Of a stretch of DNA of 64,000 nt, positions 9,121-17,793 are shown piece by piece. Every line of letters starts with the position of its first letter. Position 1 is the first letter of the stretch. The DNA is from Gammaproteobacteria bacterium (GTDB taxonomy: Bacteria > Pseudomonadota > Gammaproteobacteria > Steroidobacterales > Steroidobacteraceae). The DNA lies in assembly GCA_017577615.1 (NCBI GenBank), contig PKRE01000001.1, positions 558,001 to 622,000 of the forward strand, read 5' to 3'. The notes under the pieces were generated by a model. The model did no database searches. It was not told where the DNA came from and saw only the letters and a program-made list of their open reading frames with translations. The position numbers were made by a program, and so were the translations under genes.

Positions 9121-11103
9121 ATGTTGTCTCGTCGCGCGCTGCCGATGATGGCTTGGCACAGTCTCGCGATGCTCGCGCTCGCTTGTCTGCCAGTCATCAA
9201 GCTCGCGGCACCCTGGTGGAGCATACCGAAGCGCGAGCTGCTGCCGGCCGTGTTGCTCATTGGAGCATATGCAGCGAGCGCGCTCATCTCCGCAGCGTTC
9301 ATCCGCGGCGAGGGGCGCGCAGCGGCAGGACACGCTTTGCTTGTCACGATGAGCGTCTTCGCACTATGCCTGCTGGGCATGCTGCTGCTCAATGTGACGA
9401 CTCCGCGCTATCTGCTTCTGCCGATTTTTGCCGCCGCGGTCACGCTGATCCCCCTGTCGAGGATCGGGCCGCGCGCGCGTCACTTCGGCTGGCTCGCTCC
9501 CTCGATTGCAAGCGCGGCCGCGTTGCTCTTTACCGTCCGCGTGCTCGCGTTCCAGCCTGCGACGCCCGGTCTGGAGATCGAGCGCACCTTCGTGAGCACC
9601 GCGTTCTACACGCTGCAAGTCACCGCCTATAAGCACCTGGTGCCAAAACCGGCAACACGCGGCGGAGGGCTCGACCTGCTCGGGAATCGCATCTTACTCG
9701 GCACGGGCGACGGTCGTCTGTACTTGTTGGATCTGAGCACAGGGACGGATGCCGTCGATGTACAACCGCTTCCCACAACCGTGCCGGCCAACCGTGAGGA
9801 ATTCGCCGCCGCCTTCGGCGGCAGTGCACGCGAGCCAACTCGCTCGTCGGAGTGGAGCGCCGAGGGACAACCCACTGTGCAAACGTGGCGCTTTCGCGTC
9901 GCCGATGTCGTGGCGCGAGAGCACGGCGATCTCGTGCAGCTATACGCATCGCATCATTACTGGCATCCCGATGCTGGCTGCTTCGTTGTGCGCGTTTCGA
10001 CGATCGAAGCATCACACGCAAACCTCGTGGATTCGTTGCGCGACGCGCGATGGCGAACGCTCTACGAAACATTGCCCTGTATCCCGATGACAGGCGAACG
10101 CCGCATGCGCGGCAAGCATTTATTCAAGGGCGAAGAGGTCGGCGGTCGTCTGGCATTCCTCGACGACGACACGCTGCTGCTGACCGTCGGAGACCATGGC
10201 TTTCATGGCACGGCATCGCACGATGTTTTCTCTCAGGATCCGAGCAGCGCATACGGCAAGACCATCCGCATCGACTTGCGAAGCGGCGCTGCTCGAGTCT
10301 TCACGGCGGGCCATCGTAACCCGCAAGGCTTGTTTATCGGAGCGGATGGACGCGTGTGGCTCACCGAGCATGGTGCGCAAGGTGGAGATGAGCTCAACTT
10401 GCTGACGGAAGGAGCCAACTATGGTTGGCCCTACGTGACATATGGCACCGACTACGGCGCCACAGCATGGCCGCTGACACGTGATCAGAACCGCCACGAC
10501 GGCTTCGTGCAGCCGGTTTTTGCGTGGACCCCGAGCGTCGGCATATCGAATCTCGTTCAAGTCACGGGCGACGCGCTGGAGATTTGGCGAGGTAATCTGC
10601 TCGCCGGCTCGCTTGCGACACGCTCGCTGTATCGATTGGTGCTCGATGGCGATCGGGTCGTGCTCAGCGAGCCCATCCCGCTCGACAGGCGCGTGCGCGA
10701 TGTTCTCGAGCTGCCCGACGGTCGACTATTGCTGTGGGCGGACGACGGCTCGCTGCTGCTGATGGAGCAGGCCCGCGACTCGAATGGCGCCGCGTCGTTT
10801 GCCTCGCTCTGCCTGGGCTGTCACAGGATTGAAGATGGTCGCGACCACAGGATCGGGCCAGACTTGTTCGGTGTGGTTGGCCGCAAGATCGGACACGTGC
10901 CTGGATTCGACGAGTTTTCCCCTGCGCTGCGAGCACATGCAGGTCACTGGACACGCGAGCGTCTCGATGCGTTTCTACGCGATCCGCAGGCATTCGCACC
11001 AGGCACGACGATGGCGTTCCCCGGCATCCACGACGCAACCGTGCGCGCGCAGATCATCGAGTACTTGGCGAACCCCAGCAGCACGATCGCAGCACGCCGG
11101 TGA
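9121..11103 (+). CDS. membrane-anchored PQQ-type sugar dehydrogenase with C-terminal cytochrome c
   Basis: 660 aa. Residues 1-150 contain about four to five membrane helices. Residues about 160-560 are a soluble glucose/sorbosone dehydrogenase-type propeller: DDDTLLLTVGDHG, GHRNPQGLFI, WLTEHGAQGGDELN and GANYGWPYVTYG are characteristic. The C-terminal about 100 residues hold a cytochrome c with CLGCH and a distal Met in TTMAFPG. The predicted job is oxidation of a sugar or other alcohol on the periplasmic face, passing electrons through the fused haem to the respiratory chain. The ATG at 9121 is preferred over an in-frame TTG at 9052 because it begins just before the first membrane helix. The SD is weak (GATAAAG). 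Confidence 0.78.
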   Translation: MLSRRALPMMAWHSLAMLALACLPVIKLAAPWWSIPKRELLPAVLLIGAYAASALISAAFIRGEGRAAAGHALLVTMSVFALCLLGMLLLNVTTPRYLLLPIFAAAVTLIPLSRIGPRARHFGWLAPSIASAAALLFTVRVLAFQPATPGLEIERTFVSTAFYTLQVTAYKHLVPKPATRGGGLDLLGNRILLGTGDGRLYLLDLSTGTDAVDVQPLPTTVPANREEFAAAFGGSAREPTRSSEWSAEGQPTVQTWRFRVADVVAREHGDLVQLYASHHYWHPDAGCFVVRVSTIEASHANLVDSLRDARWRTLYETLPCIPMTGERRMRGKHLFKGEEVGGRLAFLDDDTLLLTVGDHGFHGTASHDVFSQDPSSAYGKTIRIDLRSGAARVFTAGHRNPQGLFIGADGRVWLTEHGAQGGDELNLLTEGANYGWPYVTYGTDYGATAWPLTRDQNRHDGFVQPVFAWTPSVGISNLVQVTGDALEIWRGNLLAGSLATRSLYRLVLDGDRVVLSEPIPLDRRVRDVLELPDGRLLLWADDGSLLLMEQARDSNGAASFASLCLGCHRIEDGRDHRIGPDLFGVVGRKIGHVPGFDEFSPALRAHAGHWTRERLDAFLRDPQAFAPGTTMAFPGIHDATVRAQIIEYLANPSSTIAARR

Positions 11104-11203
11104 TGTCGGGGCGCTAGGCTCTGGGCTCTGGGCGCTGGAAATGCAGGGCGCTAAACGTAGCAAACATCTCTCCAGCCTCCATTCCCCAGCCCTAATCAGC
11201 CTC

Positions 11204-11731
11204 TCACGTCCGATCAGGAAAGTGAGCCAGAATCTCCGCGACGATGGCCCGCGCTGCCTCCTCGCTGAGCTCCGGCTCTGACAGCGACACGTCCAACGCG
11301 CCGCTCCAGATCTGCGCGTTCTTCGCGGTGTCGACAACGTCGAGTGTCAACGTGGCACGGTAGCGATCTTGCCGGCCGATCGGCAGACTCACGCCAATGC
11401 CGCCGCCCATCCCGCGCGAACCGCCGCTCGCGCCCACTCCGACTCTGGGCTTCGGCGTCGGCCGCTCGTACGCAGAGAAGATATACGTGATGCGGCAGTC
11501 GGGCGCGTCCTGCTCAAGGCTGTATCCTTTACGCTCGAGCTCGGCCAGCGCGGCCGCACGCACTCGTCGATCGGTCAGCGACTCGGGATCCTTGGTCTGA
11601 GACAACCAACCGAACGTGCGGCATCGCGTGAGGTCGACGTCGGCGGCTCGGTCCACGCGGACCTCCGACGTCGTGGCGCATGCGCAAAGAACGAGCGCCA
11701 TGCTGAGCATGAGGGTCACTTTGCGCATCAT
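11204..11731 (-). CDS. DUF4136 lipoprotein
   Basis: 175 aa. The N-terminus is a lipoprotein signal: two basic residues, a hydrophobic core and the lipobox LCAC followed by ATTSEV. The DUF4136 domain follows (about 25-170), with VDLTRCRTFGW near its start, a central DCRITYIFSAYE and a glycine-rich linker (GVGASGGSRGMGGGIGVSL) before LPIGRQDRYRATLTLDVVD. The family is made of envelope lipoproteins of unknown function. The gene is last in a compact operon: its first ATG overlaps the DUF4342 stop by 4 bases (ATGA). A second ATG follows immediately (Met-Met), so the start could be 3 bases later. Its place behind a LytS/LytTR pair suggests envelope-stress output. Confidence 0.8.
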   Translation of the reverse strand: MMRKVTLMLSMALVLCACATTSEVRVDRAADVDLTRCRTFGWLSQTKDPESLTDRRVRAAALAELERKGYSLEQDAPDCRITYIFSAYERPTPKPRVGVGASGGSRGMGGGIGVSLPIGRQDRYRATLTLDVVDTAKNAQIWSGALDVSLSEPELSEEAARAIVAEILAHFPDRT

Positions 11732-11988
11732 GAGCGCTCGTCCGTCGTCTGCTTCTCGATCACGATGGAGCCACGAATGACGAGCGCGGCAATGGCGCCG
11801 ATCGCCGCAAGCTGCGGCGCGAGCAGCGTGCCGACGACGCCTACGCTCAACGGCACATCGATCAAGACCCGACCTTCTTCGTTCTTGATCACCAGCCGCC
11901 GCACGTTGCCCTCGCGGAGAATCTCCTTGATCTTCGCGAGCAAGGTGTCGCCGCTGAATTGAAACTCTTCGGTCTTGCTGTTCGTCAT
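11728..11988 (-). CDS. DUF4342 small membrane protein
   Basis: 86 aa. The N-terminal half is soluble and has LLAKIKEILREGNVRRLVIKN, followed by EGRVLIDVPLSVGVVGTLLAPQ and a single hydrophobic segment (LAAIGAIAALVIRGSIVIE). This is the DUF4342 arrangement. I start at 11988 because GGGAG precedes that ATG; the frame back to 12027 would push into the response-regulator gene. It sits between the LytTR regulator (36 nt upstream) and the DUF4136 lipoprotein (4-base overlap). Function unknown. Location in the inner membrane with a cytoplasmic domain is inferred from the single hydrophobic segment. Confidence 0.8.
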   Translation of the reverse strand: MTNSKTEEFQFSGDTLLAKIKEILREGNVRRLVIKNEEGRVLIDVPLSVGVVGTLLAPQLAAIGAIAALVIRGSIVIEKQTTDERS

Positions 11989-12023
11989 GCCGTCACTCCC
12001 AAGTCCGCGCCACGAAGATCGCC

Positions 12024-12764
12024 TCACCCGATCAGCGCCTTGAGCCTCGCGTGTCCAGCTCGCGACATCGGCAGCTTCGTGCCGTCCGCGAGAATGGCGA
12101 GCCAGCTGTCCTTGCCGTACAGGTCGATGCGCGCAAGGCGTTCGACGTTCACGAGGAAGGATCTATGAATGCGCACGAAACGCGTCGGATCGAGCTGAGT
12201 TTCGATCTCGCTCATCGTTTGCTGCTTGCGCAGCCGCTTGCCGCCGGTCACGAAGCACAGGTAGTCGTCCTGCGCTTCGATGAAGTCGATGCGATCGACG
12301 GGTAATACGTATATCCAACCTTCATGACGAATGAGAACACGCTCGAGGCTCCGCCCCGGCGGGCGCGCGGCGAGCGCCAGCTCCGCTGCCGACGGCACCG
12401 ACAGCTTGGCGCGCAAGCGTTCGCGCGCACGCTCGAGCGCTGCGACGAGCCGTGACGGCTCGACCGGCTTGAGCAGATAGTCCACCGCATGCACTTCGAA
12501 CGCGCGCAATGCATACTCGTCGTAGGCGGTCGTGAAGATCACCGCCGGTGCCCGCTCGCCGAGCAACTCGAGCACCTCGAAACCGGATAGCTTCGGCATC
12601 TGGATATCGAGAAAGACGAGATCGGGAGCGAGCTGCTCCACTAGCTTGACAGCCTCGAAGCCGTTCGCCGCCTCGCCGACGATCTCGACGTCCGCGATCT
12701 GCCGCAGATGCTCGCTCAAGATCGAGCGTGCGAGCATCTCGTCATCTACGATCAACACGCGCAC
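12024..12764 (-). CDS. LytTR-family DNA-binding response regulator
   Basis: 246 aa. The receiver domain (1-120) has VRVLIVDDE at its start, the phospho-acceptor Asp53 in LVFLDIQMP, a conserved Thr in FTTAYDEYA and Lys in YLLKPV. The LytTR domain (about 145-245) contains RIHRSFLVNVERLARI and ends MSRAGHARLKALIG. The true start is a GTG at 12764; the open frame runs on upstream to 13019 but encodes unlike, low-quality sequence overlapping the kinase. It follows the kinase by 53 nt, so the two form a LytS/LytR-type pair. Expected role: transcriptional control of envelope-related genes, perhaps its own operon. Confidence 0.88.
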   Translation of the reverse strand: MRVLIVDDEMLARSILSEHLRQIADVEIVGEAANGFEAVKLVEQLAPDLVFLDIQMPKLSGFEVLELLGERAPAVIFTTAYDEYALRAFEVHAVDYLLKPVEPSRLVAALERARERLRAKLSVPSAAELALAARPPGRSLERVLIRHEGWIYVLPVDRIDFIEAQDDYLCFVTGGKRLRKQQTMSEIETQLDPTRFVRIHRSFLVNVERLARIDLYGKDSWLAILADGTKLPMSRAGHARLKALIG

Positions 12765-12817
12765 GACACACCAATCCGATATTCCTGCTGAGCCTGCCGA
12801 GCCGATATCGTGACAGA

Positions 12818-13909
12818 TCACGCATGCGCCGTACCGATCCCGGGTGCGGTCGAATCCGTCTCCTCGTATTCCACTGGCAACAAGAGAGAAACGCGAAAGC
12901 GATCGTCCGCGGCGTCGACATCCACGCTGGCACGATTGCCATACAACGTCTCGAGACGCGCCTGCACGTTGGCAATGCCGACGCCAGCGCCACGCGACGG
13001 CGGTCGATCCGGATCGCAAGGATTGTCGATGACGATCTCGAGCAAACCGTCCCTGCGACGCGCGTCGATGCGCACCTCGCCACCCTCGATCAGATGCGCG
13101 ACACCGTGATGAACGGCATTCTCGACGAGGGGCTGAAGGATCAACGGCGGTACGCGCATCTGCCGGACCTCGCCTGCCACATCGAAGCGTGTACGCAGCC
13201 GCTCACCGAAACGCACGCGCTCGATCGCGAGAAAGGTCTCAACCAGGGCCATCTCCTCGGACAATGCGATCGCCTGCTCGCGCGCCAGTGTCAGACTCTT
13301 GCGAAAGAACTGCGCCATCAAGAAACACATCTGACGAGCGGCCGCTGCGTCTTGACCGATGAGCGCGGCAACGGAGTTCAAACTGTTGAACAAGAAATGC
13401 GGGTCGAGCTGCGCGCGCAGTGACTTGAGCTCGGCTTCGCGCGCATGGACCTGCAGCTCGAGCGCATGACGCTCGGCAGCGCGGGAGCGCTGGAACGCAT
13501 CCGCCAGGTAGTGCCCCAGCACCGCGAACACGATGCCTATCGCGCCGGCGACTACCAGCAGCGGAATCGTGCCGATCGCGGAATCCGGATAAGTCTGTCC
13601 GGGCTCTTGCAGCCACATGGCCCAGCCGTAGGCAAGCGCAAGCCAGATGAGCAGCACTACCGTTCCCGCGCCGAACCAGGAAAGCGCCATGCGCACGAGC
13701 GGGGTCCCGGGCGGCATTGACTGCACGAGATACCAGAACGACAGCGACTGCATCCCGAGCAAGACAGCAAGCGGCACCGCGAACTTGAGCGCCCAGACAA
13801 CCTGCACGCCGCTGCCGTAAGCCAGCACGACGGCAATCAGCAGTCCGAACACGACCCACACGGCGATATACAACGCGAGACGAACGCGACGTGTGAGGAT
13901 CGGATGCAT
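12818..13909 (-). CDS. LytS-type sensor histidine kinase
   Basis: 363 aa. Four membrane helices occupy residues about 10-140, followed by a short coiled coil (RSRAAERHALELQVHAREAE, about 143-162). The His_kinase domain (PF06580 type) has its phospho-acceptor His171 in LDPHFLFNSLN. The ATPase half has LILQPLVENAVHHG and GVGIANVQARL. No periplasmic sensor domain is present, so sensing must be through the membrane region or a partner such as the LiaF-like protein encoded 2 nt upstream. The ATG at 13909 almost abuts the preceding stop. The pair with the LytTR regulator just downstream is clear. Confidence 0.88.
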   Translation of the reverse strand: MHPILTRRVRLALYIAVWVVFGLLIAVVLAYGSGVQVVWALKFAVPLAVLLGMQSLSFWYLVQSMPPGTPLVRMALSWFGAGTVVLLIWLALAYGWAMWLQEPGQTYPDSAIGTIPLLVVAGAIGIVFAVLGHYLADAFQRSRAAERHALELQVHAREAELKSLRAQLDPHFLFNSLNSVAALIGQDAAAARQMCFLMAQFFRKSLTLAREQAIALSEEMALVETFLAIERVRFGERLRTRFDVAGEVRQMRVPPLILQPLVENAVHHGVAHLIEGGEVRIDARRRDGLLEIVIDNPCDPDRPPSRGAGVGIANVQARLETLYGNRASVDVDAADDRFRVSLLLPVEYEETDSTAPGIGTAHA

Positions 13910-13911
13910 CG

Positions 13912-14679
13912 TCAGTTCTTCACTTCGATGCCGCTCATCAAGTTTAACCCGCGAACGATGAGCGTCTTGGTCGGAACGACTCGCGAGGGTTTACGGTTAT
14001 CGACGAAGCCGCCGATGAGCGTGGTCACTTGGCTGGAGACGGTCCAGTCGGGCGGCACGAGAATTTCGATGCCGCCCCAAAACGCGAATACATCCAGGAA
14101 CGCTCGATCGCCCTGCATGGACACATCGCGCAAGTCGAGCTTGATGCCGCCCATCAGAGCTGTCAGGTCGCCGCCGCTGAACGGATGCATCACAGGATGA
14201 AGATCGCAGTACGACATGAAGGCGGAGGAACGGACGAACTCAGGAGATGCGCTCGCACCCAACATGCGCGAGTTGTCCGTCGCGTTCGCCTGGTCGGCGG
14301 TGGCGTTTGCCTGCGACTCTTGCTTCGATGCGGACTCCTCCCGAGCACTGCACTGGATGAGCCGATAGCCGACGACCACCAGAATCCCCGGCAGGAGCAG
14401 GTCCCAAAAGCTGAGACCGATCCACTGCATGTTGTTCGCGAAGATCCAAGCACCCGCTGTGATGAGCACCCAGGGCCACGGGCTGCCGCGGCGCTGACGC
14501 GAGTCTCGCAACATGGCGATGCCGCCGGCGACGAGCGCCAGTGGCCACAGTCGGTGCAAGATCGACCATGCATCGATCCAGCCGAGATTGCCCACCAGCA
14601 ACAACACGCCGATCGCCACCACGATCAGTCCCACGATCATGCGTGGCAGCAGCGGCGACTGATGCTCAGGTCGATTCAC
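13912..14679 (-). CDS. LiaF-like membrane protein (cell-wall stress response)
   Basis: 255 aa. The N-terminal 100 residues carry two hydrophobic hairpins (MIVGLIVVAIGVLLLVGNLG, then LWPLALVAGGIAML and a third and fourth segment), i.e. the LiaI/LiaF transmembrane domain. After a polar Ala/Asn/Gln-rich linker, the C-terminal about 110 residues form a LiaF-type beta domain: LTALMGGIKLDLRDV, FWGGIEILVPPDW, TTLIGGFVDNR. In Firmicutes LiaF restrains a histidine kinase that answers cell-wall antibiotics; here the kinase is the very next gene. The GTG at 14679 overlaps the previous stop (GTGA), and the frame upstream of it to 14964 is a shadow of the LiaI gene. Confidence 0.8.
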   Translation of the reverse strand: MNRPEHQSPLLPRMIVGLIVVAIGVLLLVGNLGWIDAWSILHRLWPLALVAGGIAMLRDSRQRRGSPWPWVLITAGAWIFANNMQWIGLSFWDLLLPGILVVVGYRLIQCSAREESASKQESQANATADQANATDNSRMLGASASPEFVRSSAFMSYCDLHPVMHPFSGGDLTALMGGIKLDLRDVSMQGDRAFLDVFAFWGGIEILVPPDWTVSSQVTTLIGGFVDNRKPSRVVPTKTLIVRGLNLMSGIEVKN

Positions 14680-15071
14680 GCGCTGCCCTCGTGGTTCGAA
14701 GACCGCCTGCCACAGTGACCGGGATGTCGCCCTGCGCAACGGCGGTCGAGGTCGAAGATCACCGAGATGCCGGCTGCGATCACGAAGATCGGCCAGGCCG
14801 TCGTCCAGCTCAGACCATAGACATTGAAGACACTGATGAGGGCATAGACACCCGCAGCCAGCATCCACAGCCCCCCGGAGCGATCGAAAGACCGGCTCGG
14901 CCGCACGAGCCCCCACACACCCAACGCGATGAGCAGCAACGGGAAATACTCCCACAGGTGCCACGGCAGCCTGGCGCCGAGATTGGTCGCGAGCAAGACG
15001 CCACCCAGGGTGAACAAGACGATCCCGACCACCAACCGCGCCGATGGCGGAGAATCATTTTTTTCGGACAT
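14676..15071 (-). CDS. LiaI/LiaF transmembrane-domain protein
   Basis: 131 aa and mostly membrane. Helix pairs run at about 12-50 (VVGIVLFTLGGVLLATNLG, LLLIALGVWGLV) and 66-105 (LWMLAAGVYALISVFNVYG, WPIFVIAAGISVIFDL), with a polar, Arg-rich tail. The repeated two-helix unit is the same as in the LiaF-like protein that follows, so the two probably assemble. It is first in the operon and has a strong ribosome site, CGGAGGCG, 6 nt before the ATG at 15071. The operon promoter should lie in 15072-15325. Confidence 0.75.
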   Translation of the reverse strand: MSEKNDSPPSARLVVGIVLFTLGGVLLATNLGARLPWHLWEYFPLLLIALGVWGLVRPSRSFDRSGGLWMLAAGVYALISVFNVYGLSWTTAWPIFVIAAGISVIFDLDRRCAGRHPGHCGRRSSNHEGSA

Positions 15072-15198
15072 AACGCCTCCGAAAGTAGTCAGCCGCTCGG
15101 CGGCTCGTGAGACGAGCCGTACGTTACGACCGACCTCGGCACCGATCCAGCGTCAACCGGTGAACGGCAGGTTGTAACCGGCGAACGCGGCCTTTGGT

Positions 15199-15228
15199 GG
15201 GCTCGGGACTTGGGGCTAGGGCTCGGGG
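15199..15228. repeat. degenerate GGGCT(C/A)GGG intergenic repeat
   Basis: The short run GGGCTCGGGACTTGGGGC followed by TAGGGCTCGGGG is an imperfect tandem of a 7-8 base unit. Similar pieces stand between other genes in this window (for example near 11117, 26655 and 30920). It lies between the LiaI-type gene and the orphan lipoprotein gene, both minus-strand. Confidence 0.5.
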
Positions 15229-15325
15229 AACCGGTGCGCCCGCGCGCAGCGAACAGTAATCATTGACGGCGGAGGGGTGATGCGCGCTGCGCGCGCATGC
15301 CGAAAACGCCTACGGTCTCGGCCCA

Positions 15326-16267
15326 TCAGGGCGTCAGCGGTACGCCTGCCCAGCGCAACACCGCGAGCGAGACATCCTGCTCACGACGCAGCTTCTTCAT
15401 GAGCTCGATCAGTTGTGCAGACATCTTCTCGCGTTCGACTTGCTCGCCCAGGATGTCGCGTGCCGTCTGGTGCTGATAACTCACGACGGCGGCGCGCTCT
15501 GTGAGCGCGATCATGCTCGGCGAATCGGGCGCTACGGAGCGCTGTGCAATCCCAAGCCCTACTGCTTCGGCAGCGTATGTGTCGCCTTGTTGGAGAACCC
15601 GCGCGACATTGCGGCAACGCTCTGCGATCTGCACATCACGTGTTCGTTCTTCGCTGCACGACTTGGCGATCGCAGTCAACGAGGGCACGGCCAACGCCGA
15701 CAACCACGCGGAAACGTCATTGATCGCGTTCGTGAGCGGTCCATTGAGAAGCTTCGGCGGAGGCGCCGTCGCCTGTGCGCTCAATGCCAACGCTCCCTGT
15801 GACAAGAGCGTGTTCCAGTACACATCGAAGCGATCCTCGCGACTCAGCGCTTCAAGGATGTGAATTTCTGCGGCGCGATCGTCCCGGGCCTGCGCACGCA
15901 TGAGCGGACCTGCCCACACGACCCCATTGCCCGGATCCAACTTACGCAGTCGGCTTTCGTACACCTCCGGCTCGCAACGTGGCACATCGCCGCACAAGCG
16001 CGACGCCAGCCAAACGAGCTCCTTCTGCTCTGGTATCTGTCGTAGCGCTCGCTCGACGTGCGCGAGCGCGGCGATGGGATCGTTCTCGACCTGAGAGGCA
16101 CGCAGCGCAGCCACGATCACATCACCCGAAGACACAGCTTGCGGCGCCCGTCGCCCCGGCGGCGGGTGAGGGGACGTGGTCGTCTCATCGGCAGACGGCG
16201 TCGCGCCGCATGCCATCAGCAGCGCACAGCAGAGAAGCTCCGCAATGAACAAGACGCGTCGCAGCAT
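15326..16267 (-). CDS. hypothetical lipoprotein, helical repeat-like
   Basis: 313 aa, not recognised. The N-terminus (MLRRVLFIAELLCCALLMAC) is a lipoprotein signal with lipobox LMAC, so the mature protein is probably membrane-anchored from Cys20. A Thr/Pro/Ser-rich linker follows (TTTSPHPPPGRR), then an all-helical body that may contain TPR-like pieces (DPIAALAHVERALRQIPEQKE). Two Cys pairs in the body could form disulfides (LCGDVPRCEPEVYE; SCSEERTRDVQIAERC). I start at 16267 to use the signal; the open frame reaches 16351. The SD is weak. Neighbours (rdgC, LiaI operon) give no clue. The function is unknown. Confidence 0.6.
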   Translation of the reverse strand: MLRRVLFIAELLCCALLMACGATPSADETTTSPHPPPGRRAPQAVSSGDVIVAALRASQVENDPIAALAHVERALRQIPEQKELVWLASRLCGDVPRCEPEVYESRLRKLDPGNGVVWAGPLMRAQARDDRAAEIHILEALSREDRFDVYWNTLLSQGALALSAQATAPPPKLLNGPLTNAINDVSAWLSALAVPSLTAIAKSCSEERTRDVQIAERCRNVARVLQQGDTYAAEAVGLGIAQRSVAPDSPSMIALTERAAVVSYQHQTARDILGEQVEREKMSAQLIELMKKLRREQDVSLAVLRWAGVPLTP

Positions 16268-16470
16268 GGTGCTAAGTGTAGCCTGCGCCGTAGGCGCTCC
16301 ACACGCTACGTGCACGGGGATCCGCAAGGGCGCTACGCCCCTTGAGCACAATCGCCACGGCAGGTCCGAGCGGACCGGGGGTGGTCACGCACACGACGCG
16401 CCGTGCGACAGCCTACAGCCAACTCGTGCGCAGCGGAGGCATCCGCGCCTCCTCCCAGCCCCGGGACCGC

Positions 16471-17391
16471 TCATGCGGCCGCCTTCTTCAGCGTCTCCCC
16501 ACCGAGCGCTTGCACGAGGTCGGCGAGCATCCTCGAGAGCTCGCCGGTCATCAGCGCGAAATCCATGTCGAGTCGCTCCTCGGGCGAGACATCGTCGGCT
16601 TCGCCGCCGCTCTCTTCTTTTTCAATGTGGAGAAACTCGACACGCTTGATCTCAAGTTTTTCCGTGAGAACGAACGAGACACGGTCGTTCCAGGTCAGAC
16701 CGAGACGCGTCGCCGACATCCCGGACTGCAGATAGGCGCGAATCTCTTTGCCTTCGAGCGGAAAGTGTGAGTAGCGGATCGTCGCTTTCGACTTGTCGCT
16801 CGCTTGCAACTGCAGGTCGTCGTCGATCGTGAAACGCAGCGGCGCGTCCCCCAGCATCAGCCACGATGCCATTGCCATTTGCGGCGAGCGCTCGACATCG
16901 AGCAGCTGGACCGGGAACGTGCCGAGCGTATCGCGCAGCGTTTCCACGAGCGTCTCGGCACGCCCAGCGCTGGTGGCGTCGATCACGAACCAGCCGTTCA
17001 TCGGATCGATCCACGCGCGTATCGTGCTACGTCGTGTGAGCGCACGGGCGCGCAGCTCCTCGGTCACGCGCTGCTTCAGCTCACGCATCTGCCGTCGTCC
17101 GACTGGATAGCCCTGCTGCTGCTCGAGCTCGAGCGCGCGATCGGCTGTGACTTGGCGGATGATGGAGCCAGGCAAGAGCTTCTCCTCGATGCCAAGCGTG
17201 AGCAGATGATGGCCGTTCGTCGTGTGCACGTAGCGCTTCGTCGTCGGCAGCACGTGCACCCAGCCACGCGACTTCATGTCGAACGGGCCGCACGATTGCA
17301 ACGCGCGCTGCGCGCACCGTTCTTCCAATTCGGCCGCCGTAACGGACCAGTCCGGCGCAAGACGATAGACGATGAGATTCTTGAACCACAT
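16471..17391 (-). CDS. rdgC: recombination-associated protein RdgC
   Basis: 306 aa, the usual length for RdgC. It starts MWFKNLIVYRLAPDW and has the family blocks FDMKSRGWVHVLP, GYPVGRRQMRELK, LTRRSTIRAWIDP, WLMLGDAPLRFTIDDDL, RLGLTWNDRVSFVL and MTGELSRMLADLVQALGG. RdgC forms a dimeric ring around duplex DNA and limits RecA activity. The ATG at 17391 has AAGG a few bases upstream; the open frame extends to 17562 but that part is not RdgC-like. It is divergent from ligD across a 402-nt gap, so two DNA-repair genes share an intergenic region. Confidence 0.95.
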   Translation of the reverse strand: MWFKNLIVYRLAPDWSVTAAELEERCAQRALQSCGPFDMKSRGWVHVLPTTKRYVHTTNGHHLLTLGIEEKLLPGSIIRQVTADRALELEQQQGYPVGRRQMRELKQRVTEELRARALTRRSTIRAWIDPMNGWFVIDATSAGRAETLVETLRDTLGTFPVQLLDVERSPQMAMASWLMLGDAPLRFTIDDDLQLQASDKSKATIRYSHFPLEGKEIRAYLQSGMSATRLGLTWNDRVSFVLTEKLEIKRVEFLHIEKEESGGEADDVSPEERLDMDFALMTGELSRMLADLVQALGGETLKKAAA

Positions 17392-17793
17392 GGGTGCCTT
17401 GCTCGAGCGCCGCCGCGCTCGACGTGCAACGTATCGAGTGTGAGGTGTGAAAAGGAAACCGGAGTCTAAGCACGGGCTCCGACCATTTCGAGACTGGACG
17501 AAAGCGCCTCGTGCGTGTATGGGCCGCGAGGGGTGAGAGCGGCGAGTGCGCACCCGCCTCATCAGTCAATGCTCAGTGGCCCCGCTATAGCAGCGCGCTT
17601 GTCCCGAATCGCGAGTCGCGCGATGCACGGCACACGAGTCGCGCATCACAACATCTGAAAGCCTGCGAGAGAGCCGATTAGGCCTAGGTTTGGGGCGAGC
17701 CCCACGCTGCGAGGTTCGCAAGCCTCGAGCCCCGCTGGAACGCCCAAGACACCCGACGCGTTCAACAAGGCCGGCCATGTCCAGGAGAAGCGT
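17392..17793. other. intergenic region between rdgC and ligD (402 nt)
   Basis: No convincing gene. It should hold both divergent promoters. I can see small dyads, such as GGGGC-GA-GCCCC near 17693-17704 and CGAGG with CCTCG near 17710-17730, and a ribosome site AGGAG at about 17783 that serves ligD. No strong -35/-10 pair is evident by eye. Confidence 0.4.
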
